Source: Argentina anserina (lineage: Eukaryota > Streptophyta > Magnoliopsida > Rosales > Rosaceae). Taken from it: DNA of 64,000 nucleotides. Under the pieces are notes generated by a model that saw only the letters and a program-made list of their open reading frames with translations, searched no databases and was not told where the DNA came from. The translations under genes and the position numbers were made by a program. The DNA lies in the NCBI RefSeq assembly GCF_933775445.1, contig NW_026089451.1, positions 62,001 through 126,000 on the forward strand, given 5' to 3'. Below are positions 24,624 to 36,800 of this stretch, one piece after another. Every line of letters starts with the position of its first letter. Position 1 is the first letter of the stretch.

Positions 24624-27600
24624 GCACTTTGCGTATCTTTTCAATTCTCGTTTGAGTATGTTTCTGTAAGGCTTTCTGATGCGAGTTTCTCTTGAATTTG
24701 AGAGTGTTTCCAGTGTGGGCGTGTGTTTCTTTCAAACTGAGTATCTTTCTATCGTTTGAGTATGTTTACTATTGCAATTTGAGTATCTTTTCAATTATCG
24801 TTTGAGTATCTTTCTGACCGGCTTTCGATGCGAGTTTTTCTTGAATTTGAGAGTGTTTCCAGTGTGGGCGTGTGTTTCTTTCAAACTGAGTATCTTTCTA
24901 TCGTTTGAGTATGTTTACTATTGCACTTTGCGTATCTTTTCAATTCTCGTTTGAGTATCTTTCTGAACGGCTTTCGATGCGAGTTTCTATTGAATTTGAG
25001 ATAGTTTCCAGTGTGGGCGTGTGTTTCTTTCAAACTGAGTATCTTTCTATCGTTTGAGTATGTTTACTATTGCACTTTGCGTATCTTTTCAATTCTCGTT
25101 TGAGTATGTTTCTGTAAGGCTTTCTGATGCGAGTTTCTCTTGAATTTGAGAGTGTTTCCAGTGTGGGCGTGTGTTTCTTTCAAACTGAGTATCTTTCTAT
25201 TGTTTGAGTATGTTTACTATTGCACTTTGAGTATCTTTTCAATTCTCGTTTGAGTATCTTTCTGAACGGCTTTCGATGCGAGTTTCTATTGAATTTGAGA
25301 TTGTTTCCAGTGTGGGCGTGTGTTTCTTTCAAACTGAGTATCTTTCTATCGTTTAAGTATGTTTACTATTGCACTTTGCGTATCTTTTCAATTCTCGTTT
25401 GAGTATCTTTCTGAACGGCTTTCGATGCGAGTTTCTCTTGAATTTGAGAGTGTTTCCAGTGTGGGCGTGTGTTTGTTTCAAACTGAGTATCTTTCTATTG
25501 TTTGAGTATGTTTACTATTGCACTTTGAGTATCTTTTCAATTCTCGTTTGAGTATCTTTCTGAACGGCTTTCGATGCGAGTTTCTATTGAATTTGAGATT
25601 GTTTCCAGTGTGGGCGTGTGTTTCTTTCAAACTGAGTATCTTTCTATCGTTTGAGTATGTTTACTATTGCAATTTGAGTATCTTTTCAATTCTCGTTTGA
25701 GTATCTTTCTGACCGGCTTTCGATGCGAGTTTTTCTTGAATTTGAGAGTGTTTCCAGTGTGGGCGTGTGTTTCTTTCAAACTGAGTATCTTTCTATCGTT
25801 TGAGTATGTTTACTATTGCACTTTGCGTATCTTTTCAATTCTCGTTTGAGTATCTTTCTGAACGGCTTTCGATGCGAGTTTCTATTGAATTTGAGATAGT
25901 TTCCAGTGTGGGCGTGTGTTTCTTTCAAACTGAGTATCTTTCTATCGTTTGAGTATGTTTACTATTGCACTTTGCGTATCTTTTCAATTCTCGTTTGAGT
26001 ATGTTTCTGTAAGGCTTTCTGATGCGAGTTTCTCTTGAATTTGAGAGTGTTTCCAGTGTGGGCGTGTGTTTCTTTCAAACTGAGTATCTTTCTATCGTGT
26101 GAGTATGTTTACTATTGCACTTTGAGTATCCTTTCAATTCTCGTTTGAGTATCTTTCTGTAAGCCTTTCTGATGCGAGTTTCTATTGAATTTGAGATTGT
26201 TTCCAGTGTGGGCGTGTGTTTCTTTCAAACTGAGTATCTTTCTATCGTTTAAGTATGTTTACTATTGCACTTTGCGTATCTTTTCAATTCTCGTTTGAGT
26301 ATCTTTCTGTAAGCCATTCTGATGCGAGTTTCTATTGAATTTCAGATAGTTTCCAGTGTGGGCGTGTGTTTCTTTCAAACTGAGTATCTTTCTATCGTGT
26401 GAGTATGTTTACTATTGCACTTTGAGTATCCTTTCAATTCTCGTTTGAGTATCTTTCTGTAAGCCTTTCTTATGCGAGTTTCTATTGAATTTGAGATTGT
26501 TTCCAGTGTGGGCGTGTGTTTCTTTCAAACTGAGTATCTTTCTATCGTTTGAGTATGTTTACTATTACACTTTGCGTATCTTTTCAATTCTCGTTTGAGT
26601 ATCTTTCTGTAGCCATTCTGATGCGAGTTTCTATTGAATTTCAGATAGTTTCCAGTGTGGGCGTGTGTTTCTTTCAAACTGAGTATCTTTCTATCGTTTG
26701 AGTATGTTTACAATTGCAATTTGAGTATCTTTTCAATTCTCGTTTGAGTATCTTTCTGTAAGCCTTTCTGATGCGAGTTTCTATTGAATTTGAGAGTGTT
26801 TCCATTGTGGGCGTGTGTTTCTTTCAAAATGAGTATCTTTCTATCGTTTGAGTATGTTTACTATTGCACTTTGCGTATCTTTTCAATTCTCGTTTGAGTA
26901 TCTTTCTGACGGATTTCGATGCGAGTTTCTATTGAATTTCAGAGAGTTTCCAGTGTGGGCGTGTGTTTCTTTCCAACTGAGTATCTTTATATCGTTTGAG
27001 TATGTTTACTATTGGACTTTGAGTATCTTTTCAATTCTCGTTTAAGTATCTTTCTGTAAGCCTTTCCGATGCGAGTTTCTATTGAATTTGAGAGTGTTTC
27101 CAGTGTGGGCGTGTGTTTCTTTCAAACTGAGTATCTTTCTATCGTTTGAGTATGTTTACTATTGCACTTTGCGTATCTTTTCAATTCTCGTTTGAGTATC
27201 TTTCTGAACGGCTTTCGATGCTAGTTTCTATTGAATTTCAGATAGTTTCCAGTGTGGGCGTGTGTTTCTTTCAAACTGAGTATCTTTCTATCGTTTGAGT
27301 ATGTTTACTATTGCACTTTGCGTATCTTTTCAATTCTCGTTTGAGTATGTTTCTGTAAGGCTTTCTGATGCGAGTTTCTCTTGAATTTGAGAGTGTTTCC
27401 AGTGTGGGCGTGTGTTTCTTTCAAACTGAGTATCTTTCTATCGTTTGAGTATGTTTACTATTGCAATTTGAGTATCTTTTCAATTCTCGTTTGAGTATCT
27501 TTCTGACCGTCTTTCGATGCGAGTTTTTCTTGAATTTGAGAGTGTTTCCAGTGTGGGCGTGTGTTTCTTTCAAACTGAGTATCTTTCTATCGTTTGAGTA

Positions 27601-30600
27601 TGTTTACTATTGCACTTTGAGTATCCTTTCATTTCTCGTTTGAATATCTTTCTGTAAGCCTTTCCGATGCGAGTTTATAATGAATTTGAGAGTGTTTCCA
27701 GTGTGGGCGTGTGTTTCTTTCAAACTGAGTATCTTTCTATCGTTTGAGTATGTTTACTATTGCACTTTGCGTATCTTTTCAATTCTCGTTTGAGTATCTT
27801 TCTGAACGGCTTTCGATGCGAGTTTCTATTGAATTTCAGATAGTTTCCAGTGTGGGCGTGTGTTTCTTTCAAACTGAGTATCTTTCTATCGTTTGAGTAT
27901 GTTTACTATTGCACTTTGCGTATCTTTTCAATTCTCGTTTGAGTATGTTTCTGTAAGGCTTTCTGATGCGAGTTTCTCTTGAATTTGAGAGTGTTTCCAG
28001 TGTGGGCGTGTGTTTCTTTCAAACTGAGTATCTTTCTATCGTTTGAGTATGTTTACTATTGCAATTTGAGTATCTTTTCAATTCTCGTTTCAGTATCTTT
28101 CTGACCGGCTTTCGATGCGAGTTTTTCTTGAATTTGAGAGTGTTTCCAGTGTGGGCGTGTGTTTCTTTCAAACTGAGTATCTTTCTATCGTTTGAGTATG
28201 TTTACTATTGCACTTTGCGTATCTTTTCAATTCTCGTTTGAGTATCTTTCTGAACGGCTTTCGATGCGAGTTTCTATTGAATTTCAGATAGTTTCCAGTG
28301 TGGGCGTGTGTTTCTTTCAAACTGAGTATCTTTCTATCGTTTGAGTATGTTTACTATTGCACTTTGCGTATCTTTTCAATTCTCGTTTGAGTATGTTTCT
28401 GTAAGGCTTTCTGATGCGAGTTTCTCTTGAATTTGAGAGTGTTTCCAGTGTGGGCGTGTGTTTCTTTCAAACTGAGTATCTTTCTATTGTTTGAGTATGT
28501 TTACTATTGCACTTTGAGTATCTTTTCAATTCTCGTTTGAGTATCTTTCTGAACGGCTTTCGATGCGAGTTTCTATTGAATTTGAGATTGTTTCCAGTGT
28601 GGGCGTGTGTTTCTTTCAAACTGAGTATCTTTCTATCGTTTGAGTATGTTTACTATTGCAATTTGAGTATCTTTTCAATTCTCGTTTGAGTATCTTTCTG
28701 ACCGGCTTTCGATGCGAGTTTTTCTTGAATTTGAGAGTGTTTCCAGTGTGGGCTTGTGTTTCTTTCAAACTGAGTATCTTTCTATCGTTTAAGTATGTTT
28801 ACTATTGCACTTTGCGTATCTTTTCAATTCTCGTTTGAGTATCTTTCTGAACGGCTTTCGATGCGAGTTTCTCTTGAATTTGAGAGTGTTTCCAGTGTGG
28901 GCGTGTGTTTCTTTCAAACTGAGTATCTTTCTATTGTTTGAGTATGTTTACTATTGCACTTTGAGTATCTTTTCAATTCTCGTTTGAGTATCTTTCTGAA
29001 CGGCTTTCGATGCGAGTTTCTATTGAATTTGAGATTGTTTCCAGTGTGGGCGTGTGTTTCTTTCAAACTGAGTATCTTTCTATCGTTTGAGTATGTTTAC
29101 TATTGCAATTTGAGTATCTTTTCAATTCTCGTTTGAGTATCTTTCTGACCGGCTTTCGATGCGAGTTTTTCTTGAATTTGAGAGTGTTTCCAGTGTGGGC
29201 GTGTGTTTCTTTCAAACTGAGTATCTTTCTATCGTTTGAGTATGTTTACTATTGCACTTTGCGTATCTTTTCAATTCTCGTTTGAGTATCTTTCTGAACG
29301 GCTTTCGATGCGAGTTTCTATTGAATTTGAGATAGTTTCCAGTGTGGGCGTGTGTTTCTTTCAAACTGAGTATCTTTCTATCGTTTGAGTATGTTTACTA
29401 TTGCACTTTGAGTATCTTTTCAATTCTCGTTTGAATATCTTTCTGTAAGCCTTTCTGATGCGAGTTTCTATTGAATTTCAGATAGTTTCTAGTGTGGGCG
29501 TGTGTTTCTTTCAAACTGAGTATCTTTCTATCGTTTGAGTATGTTTACTATTGCACTTTGCGTATCTTTTCAATTCTCGTTTGAGTATGTTTCTGTAAGG
29601 CTTTCTGATGCGAGTTTCTCTTGAATTTGAGAGTGTTTCCAGTGTGGGCGTGTGTTTCTTTCAAACTGAGTATCTTTCTATCGTGTGAGTATGTTTACTA
29701 TTGCACTTTGAGTATCCTTTCAATTCTCGTTTGAGTATCTTTCTGTAAGCCTTTCTGATGCGAGTTTCTATTGAATTTGAGATTGTTTCCAGTGTGGGCG
29801 TGTGTTTCTTTCAAACTGAGTATCTTTCTATCGTTTAAGTATGTTTACTATTGCACTTTGCGTATCTTTTCAATTCTCGTTTGAGTATCTTTCTGTAAGC
29901 CATTCTGATGCGAGTTTCTATTGAATTTCAGATAGTTTCCAGTGTGGGCGTGTGTTTCTTTCAAACTAAGTATCTTTCTATTGTTTGAGTATGTTTACTA
30001 TTGCAATTTGAGTATCCTTTCAATTCTCGTTTGAGTATCTTTCTGAACGGCTTTCGATGCTAGTTTCTATTGAATTTCAGATAGTTTCCAGTGTGGGCGT
30101 GTGTTTCTTTCAAACTGAGTATCTTTCTATCGTTTGAGTATGTTTACTATTGCAATTTGAGTATCTTTTCAATTCTCGTTTGAGTATCTTTCTGACCGTC
30201 TTTCGATGCGAGTTTTTCTTGAATTTGAGAGTGTTTCCAGTGTGGGCGTGTGTTTCTTTCAAACTGAGTATCTTTCTATCGTTTGAGTATGTTTACTATT
30301 GCACTTTGAGTATCCTTTCATTTCTCGTTTGAATATCTTTCTGTAAGCCTTTCCGATGCGAGTTTATATTGAATTTGAGAGTGTTTCCAGTGTGGGCGTG
30401 TGTTTCTTTCAAACTGAGTATCTTTCTATCGTTTGAGTATGTTTACTATTGCACTTTGCGTATCTTTTCAATTCTCGTTTGAGTATCTTTCTGAACGGCT
30501 TTCGATGCTAGTTTCTATTGAATTTCAGATTGTTTCCAGTGTGGGCGTGTGTTTCTTTCAAACTGAGTATCTTTCTATCGTTTGAGTATGTTTACTATTG

Positions 30601-33600
30601 CACTTTGCGTATCTTTTCAATTCTCGTTTGAGTATGTTTCTGTAAGGCTTTCTGATGCGAGTTTCTCTTGAATTTGAGAGTGTTTCCAGTGTGGGCGTGT
30701 GTTTCTTTCAAACTGAGTATCTTTCTATCGTTTGAGTATGTTTACTATTGCAATTTGAGTATCTTTTCAATTCTCGTTTGAGTATCTTTCTGACCGGCTT
30801 TCGATGCGAGTTTTTCTTGAATTTGAGAGTGTTTCCAGTGTGGGCGTGTGTTTCTTTCAAACTGAGTATCTTTCTATCGTTTGAGTATGTTTACTATTGC
30901 ACTTTGCTTATCTTTTCAATTCTCGTTTGAGTATCTTTCTGAACGGCTTTCGATGCGAGTTTCTATTGAATTTCAGATAGTTTCCAGTGTGGGCGTGTGT
31001 TTCTTTCAAACTGAGTATCTTTCTATCGTTTGAGTATGTTTACTATTGCACTTTGCGTATCTTTTCAATTCTCGTTTGAGTATGTTTCTGTAAGGCTTTC
31101 TGATGCGAGTTTCTCTTGAATTTGAGAGTGTTTCCAGTGTGGGCGTGTGTTTCTTTCAAACTGAGTATCTTTCTATTGTTTGAGTATGTTTACTATTGCA
31201 CTTTGAGTATCTTTTCAATTCTCGTTTGAGTATCTTTCTGAACGGCTTTCGATGCGAGTTTTTCTTGAATTTGAGAGTGTTTCCAGTGTGGGCGTGTGTT
31301 TCTTTCAAACTGAGTATCTTTCTATCGTTTAAGTATGTTTACTATTGCACTTTGCGTATCTTTTCAATTCTCGTTTGAGTATCTTTCTGAACGGCTTTCG
31401 ATGCGAGTTTTTCTTGAATTTTAGAGTGTTTCCAGTGTGGGCGTGTGTTTCTTTCAAACTGAGTATCTTTCTATCGTTTGAGTATGTTTACTATTGCACT
31501 TTGAGTATCTTTTCAATTCTCGTTTGAGTATCTTTCTGTAAGCCTTTCCGATGCGAGTTTCTATTGAATTTGAGAGTGTTTCCAGTGTGGGCGTGTGTTT
31601 CTTTCAAACTGAGTATCTTTCTATCGTTTGAGTATGTTTACAATTACAATTTGAGTATCTTTTCAATTCTCGTTTGAGTATCTTTCTGAACGGCTTTCGA
31701 TGCGAGTTTCTATTGAATTTCATATAGTTTCCAGTCTGGGCGTGTGTTTCTTTCAAACTGAGTATCTTTCTATCGTGTGAGTATGTTTACTATTGCACTT
31801 TGAGTATCCTTTCAATTCTCGTTTGAGTATCTTTCTGTAAGCCTTTCTGATGCGAGTTTCTATTGAATTTGAGATTGTTTCCAGTGTGGGCGTGTGTTTC
31901 TTTCAAACTGAGTATCTTTCTATCGTTTAAGTATGTTTACTATTGCACTTTGCGTATCTTTTCAATTCTCGTTTGAGTATCTTTCTGTAAGCCATTCTGA
32001 TGCGAGTTTCTATTGAATTTCAGATAGTTTCCAGTGTGGGCGTGTGTTTCTTTCAAACTGAGTATCTTTCTATCGTGTGAGTATGTTTACTATTGCACTT
32101 TGAGTATCCTTTCAATTCTCGTTTGAGTATCTTTCTGTAAGCCTTTCTTATGCGAGTTTCTATTGAATTTGAGATTGTTTCCAGTGTGGGCGTGTGTTTC
32201 TTTAAAACTGAGTATCTTTCTATCGTTTGAGTATGTTTACTATTACACTTTGCGTATCTTTTCAATTCTCGTTTGAGTATCTTTCTGTAAGCCATTCTGA
32301 TGCGAGTTTCTATTGAATTTCAGATAGTTTCCAGTGTGGGCGTGTGTTTCTTTCAAACTGAGTATCTTTCTATCGTTTGAGTATGTTTACAATTGCAATT
32401 TGAGTATCTTTTCAATTCTCGTTTGAGTATCTTTCTGTAAGCCTTTCTGATGCGAGTTTCTATTGAATTTGAGAGTGTTTCCATTGTGGGCGTGTGTTTC
32501 TTTCAAAATGAGTATCTTTCTATCGTTTGAGTATGTTTACTATTGCACTTTGCGTATCTTTTCAATTCTCGTTTGAGTATCTTTCTGACGGATTTCGATG
32601 CGAGTTTCTATTGAATTTCAGAGAGTTTCCAGTGTGGGCGTGTGTTTCTTTCCAACTGAGTATCTTTATATCGTTTGAGTATGTTTACTATTGCACTTTG
32701 AGTATCTTTTCAATTCTCGTTTAAGTATCTTTCTGTAAGCCTTTCCGATGCGAGTTTCTATTGAATTTGAGAGTGTTTCCAGTGTGGGCGTGTGTTTCTT
32801 TCAAACTGAGTATCTTTCTATCGTTTGAGTATGTTTACTATTGCACTTTGCGTATCTTTTCAATTCTCGTTTGAGTATCTTTCTGAACGGCTTTCGATGC
32901 TAGTTTCTATTGAATTTCAGATAGTTTCCAGTGTGGGCGTGTGTTTCTTTCAAACTGAGTATCTTTCTATCGTTTGAGTATGTTTACTATTGCACTTTGC
33001 GTATCTTTTCAATTCTCGTTTGAGTATGTTTCTGTAAGGCTTTCTGATGCGAGTTTCTATTGAATTTGAGAGTGTTTCCAGTGTGGGCGTGTGTTTCTTT
33101 CAAACTGAGTATCTTTCTATCGTTTGAGTATGTTTACTATTGCAATTTGAGTATCTTTTCAATTCTCGTTTGAGTATCTTTCTGACCGGCTTTCGATGCG
33201 AGTTTTTCTTGAATTTGAGAGTGTTTCCAGTGTGGGCGTGTGTTTCTTTCAAACTGAGTATCTTTCTATCGTTTGAGTATGTTTACTATTGCACTTTGCG
33301 TATCTTTTCAATTCTCGTTTGAGTATCTTTCTGAACGGCTTTCGATGCGAGTTTCTATTGAATTTCAGATAGTTTCCAGTGTGGGCGTGTGTTTCTTTCA
33401 AACTGAGTATCTTTCTATCGTTTGAGTATGTTTACTATTGCACTTTGCGTATCTTTTCAATTCTCGTTTGAGTATCTTTCTGTAAGCCATTCTGATGCGA
33501 GTTTCTATTGAATTTCAGATAGTTTCTAGTGTGGGCGTGTGTTTCTTTCAAACTGAGTATCTTTCTATTGTTTGAGTATGTTTACTATTGCAATTTGAGT

Positions 33601-33886
33601 ATCTTTTCAATTCTCGTTTGAGTATCTTTCTGAACGGCTTTCGATGCGAGTTTTTCTTGAATTTGAGAGTGTTTCCAGTGTGGGCGTGTGTTTCTTTCAA
33701 ACTGAGTATCTTTCTATCGTTTGAGTATGTTTACTATTGCACTTTGCGTATCTTTTCAATTCTCGTTTGAGTATCTTTCTGACAGCTTTCGATGCGAGTT
33801 TCTATTGAATTTCAGAGAGTTTCCAGTGTGGGCGTGTGTTTCTTTCAAACTGAGTATCTTTCTATCGTTTGAGTATGTTTACTATT
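24624..33886. repeat. Large higher-order duplication, copy B (9263 bp)
   Basis: It directly abuts copy A and repeats its monomer order from R at 24624 to S at 33739-33886. It is longer by one 150-base monomer (29403-29552). Private changes include GTGTTTGTTTC near 25471, TTTATAATG near 27680 and GTTTCAGTATC near 28090. Differences from copy A visible by eye are few, so identity is probably above 99%; I could not align it fully. Beyond 33886 the sequence leaves the copy A pattern (CAATTCCCG, then GATGCTAG with TTTTTCTTG). Confidence 0.87.
29403..29552. repeat. Extra monomer in copy B, of a type found mainly in the right half
   Basis: This 150-base monomer is absent at the matching place in copy A. 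It combines CGTTTGAATATC, GTAAGCCTTTCTGATG, TTTCAGATAG and TTTCTAGTGTGG. The same combination follows TGTGAGTATG-type monomers near 45.4, 49.6 and 52.1 kb. It accounts for the offset change from 9113 to 9263. Confidence 0.8.
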
Positions 33887-36800
33887 GCACTTTGCGTATC
33901 TTTTCAATTCCCGTTTGAGTATCTTTCTGAACGGCTTTCGATGCTAGTTTTTCTTGAATTTTAGAGTGTTTCCAGTGTGGGCGTGTGTTTCTTTCAAACT
34001 GAGTATCTTTCTATCGTTTGAGTATGTTTACTATTGCACTTTGAGTATCTTTTCAATTCTCGTTTGAGTATCTTTCTGTAAGCCTTTCTGATGCGAGTTT
34101 CTATTGAATTTGAGAGTGTTTCCAGTGTGGGCGTGTGTTTCTTTCAAACTGAGTATCTTTCTATCGTTTGAGTATGTGTACTATTGCACTTTGCGTATCT
34201 TTTCAATTCTCGTTTGAGTATCTTTCTGAACGGCTTTCGATGCGAGTTTTTCTTGAATTTTAGAGTGTTTCCAGTGTGGGCGTGTGTTTCTTTCAAACTG
34301 AGTATCTTTCTATCGTTTGAGTATGTTTACTATTGCACTTTGAGTATCTTTTCAATTCTCGTTTGAGTATCTTTCTGAACGGCTTTCGATGCGAGTTTTT
34401 CTTGAATTTGAGAGTGTTTCCAGTGTGGGCGTGTGTTTCTTTCAAACTGAGTATCTTTCTATCGTTTGAGTATGTTTACTATTGCACTTTGAGTATCTTT
34501 TCAATTCTCGTTTGAGTATCTTTCTGTAAGCCTTTCTGATGCGAGTTTCTATTGAATTTGAGAGTGTTTCCAGTGTGGGCGTGTGTTTCTTTCAAACTGA
34601 GTATCTTTCTATCGTTTGAGTATGTTTACTATTACAATTTGAGTATCTTTTCAATTCTCGTTTGAGTATCTTTCTGAACGGCTTTCGATGCGAGTTTTTC
34701 TTGAATTTCAGATAGTTTCCAGTGTGGGCGTGTGTTTCTTTCAAACTGAGTATCTTTCTATCGTGTGAGTATGTTTACTATTGCACTTTGAGTATCCTTT
34801 CATTTCTCGTTTGAATATCTTTCTGTAAGCCTTTCTGATGCGAGTTTCTATTGAATTTGAGATTGTTTCCAGTGTGGGCGTGTGTTTCTTTCAAACTGAG
34901 TATCTTTCTATCGTTTGAGTATGTTTACTATTGCACTTTGCGTATCTTTTCAATTTTCGTTTGAGTATCTTTCTGAACAGCTTTCGATGCGAGTTTCTAT
35001 TGAATTTTAGATAGTTTCCAGTTTGGGCGTGTGTTTCTTTCAAACTGAGTATCTTTCTATCATTTGAGTATGTTTACTATTGCACTTTGAGTATCCTTTC
35101 AATTCTCGTTTGAGTATCTTTCTGTAAGCCTTTCCGATGCGAGTTTCTATTGAATTTCAGATAGTTTTCAGTGTGGGCGTGTCTTTCTTTCAAACTGAGT
35201 ATCTTTCTATCGTTTGAGTATGTTTACTATTGCAATTTGAGTATCTTTTCAATTCTCGTTTGAGTATCTTTCTGTAAGCCTTTCTGATGCGAGTTTCTAT
35301 TGAATTTGAGAGTGTTTCCATTGTGGGCGTGTGTTTCTTGCAAACTGAGTATCTTTCTATTGTTTGAGTATGTTTACTATTGCACTTTGCGTATCTTTTC
35401 AATTCTCGTTTGAGTATCTTTCTGACGGCTTTCGATGCGAGTTTCTATTGAATTTCAGAGAGTTTCCAGTGTGGGCGTGTGTTTCTTTCAAACTGAGTAT
35501 CTTTCTATCGTTTGAGTATGTTTACTATTGCAATTTGAGTATCTTTTCAATTCTCGTTTGAGTATCTTTCTGAACGGCTTTCGATGCGAGTTTCTATTGA
35601 ATTTCAGATAGTTTCCAGTGTGGGCGTGTGTTTCTTTCAAACTGAGTATCTTTCTATCGTTTGAGTATGTTTACTATTGCACTTTGCGTATCTTTTCAAT
35701 TCTCGTTTGAGTATGTTTCTGTTAGGCTTTCTGATGCGAGTTTCTCTTGAATTTGAGAGTGTTTCCAGTGTGGGCGTGTGTTTCTTTCAAACTGAGTATC
35801 TTTTCTATCGTTTGAGTATGTTTACTATTGCAATTTGAGTATCTTTTCAATTCTCGTTTGAGTATCTTTCTGACCGGCTTTCGATGCGAGTTTTTCTTGA
35901 ATTTGAGAGTGTTTCCAGTGTGGGCGTGTGTTTCTTTCAAACTGAGTATCTTTCTATCGTTTGAGTATGTTTACTATTGCACTTTGCGTATCTTTTCAAT
36001 TCTCGTTTGAGTATCTTTCTGAACGGCTTTCGATGCGAGTTTCTATTGAATTTCAGATAGTTTCCAGTGTGGGCGTGTGTTTCTTTCAAACTGAGTATCT
36101 TTCTATCGTTTGAGTATGTTTACTATTGCACTTTGCGTATCTTTTCAATTCTCGTTTGAGTATGTTTCTGTAAGGCTTTCTGATGCGAGTTTCTCTTGAA
36201 TTTGAGAGTGTTTCCAGTGTGGGCGTGTGTTTCTTTAAAACTGAGTATCTTTCTATTGTTTGAGTATGTTTACTATTGCACTTTGAGTATCTTTTCAATT
36301 CTCGTTTGAGTATCTTTCTGAACGGCTTTCGATGCGAGTTTTTCTTGAATTTGAGAGTGTTTCCAGTGTGGGCGTGTGTTTCTTTCAAACTGAGTATCTT
36401 TCTATCGTTTGAGTATGTTTACTATTGCACTTTGCGTATCTTTTCAATTCTCGTTTGAGTATCTTTCTGAACGGCTTTCGATGCGAGTTTTTCTTGAATT
36501 TTAGAGAGTTTCCAGTGTGGGCGTGTGTTTCTTTCAAACTGAGTATCTTTCTATCGTTTGAGTATGTTTACAATTGCAATTTGAGTATCTTTTTAATTCT
36601 CGTTTGAGTATCTTTCTGTAAGCCTTTCTGATGCGAGTTTCTATTGAATTTGAGAGTGTTTCCAGTGTGGGCGTGTGTTTCTTTCAAACTGAGTATCTTT
36701 CTATCGTTTAAGTATGTTTACTATTGCACTTTGCGTATCTTTTCAATTCTCGTTTGAGTATCTTTCTGTAAGCCATTCTGATGCGAGTTTCTATTGAATT

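Noticed and set aside
24600..24660. Transposon or other element at the junction of the two 9-kb copies
   Set aside because: The junction passes from one ordinary monomer (S) to another (R) in perfect register; no foreign bases or target-site duplication are present.
15511..33886. Assembly artefact as the default explanation for the 9-kb duplication
   Set aside because: The copies differ at several private sites and by one whole monomer, which simple duplication of a contig would not give. It still needs read support, so it is not fully excluded.
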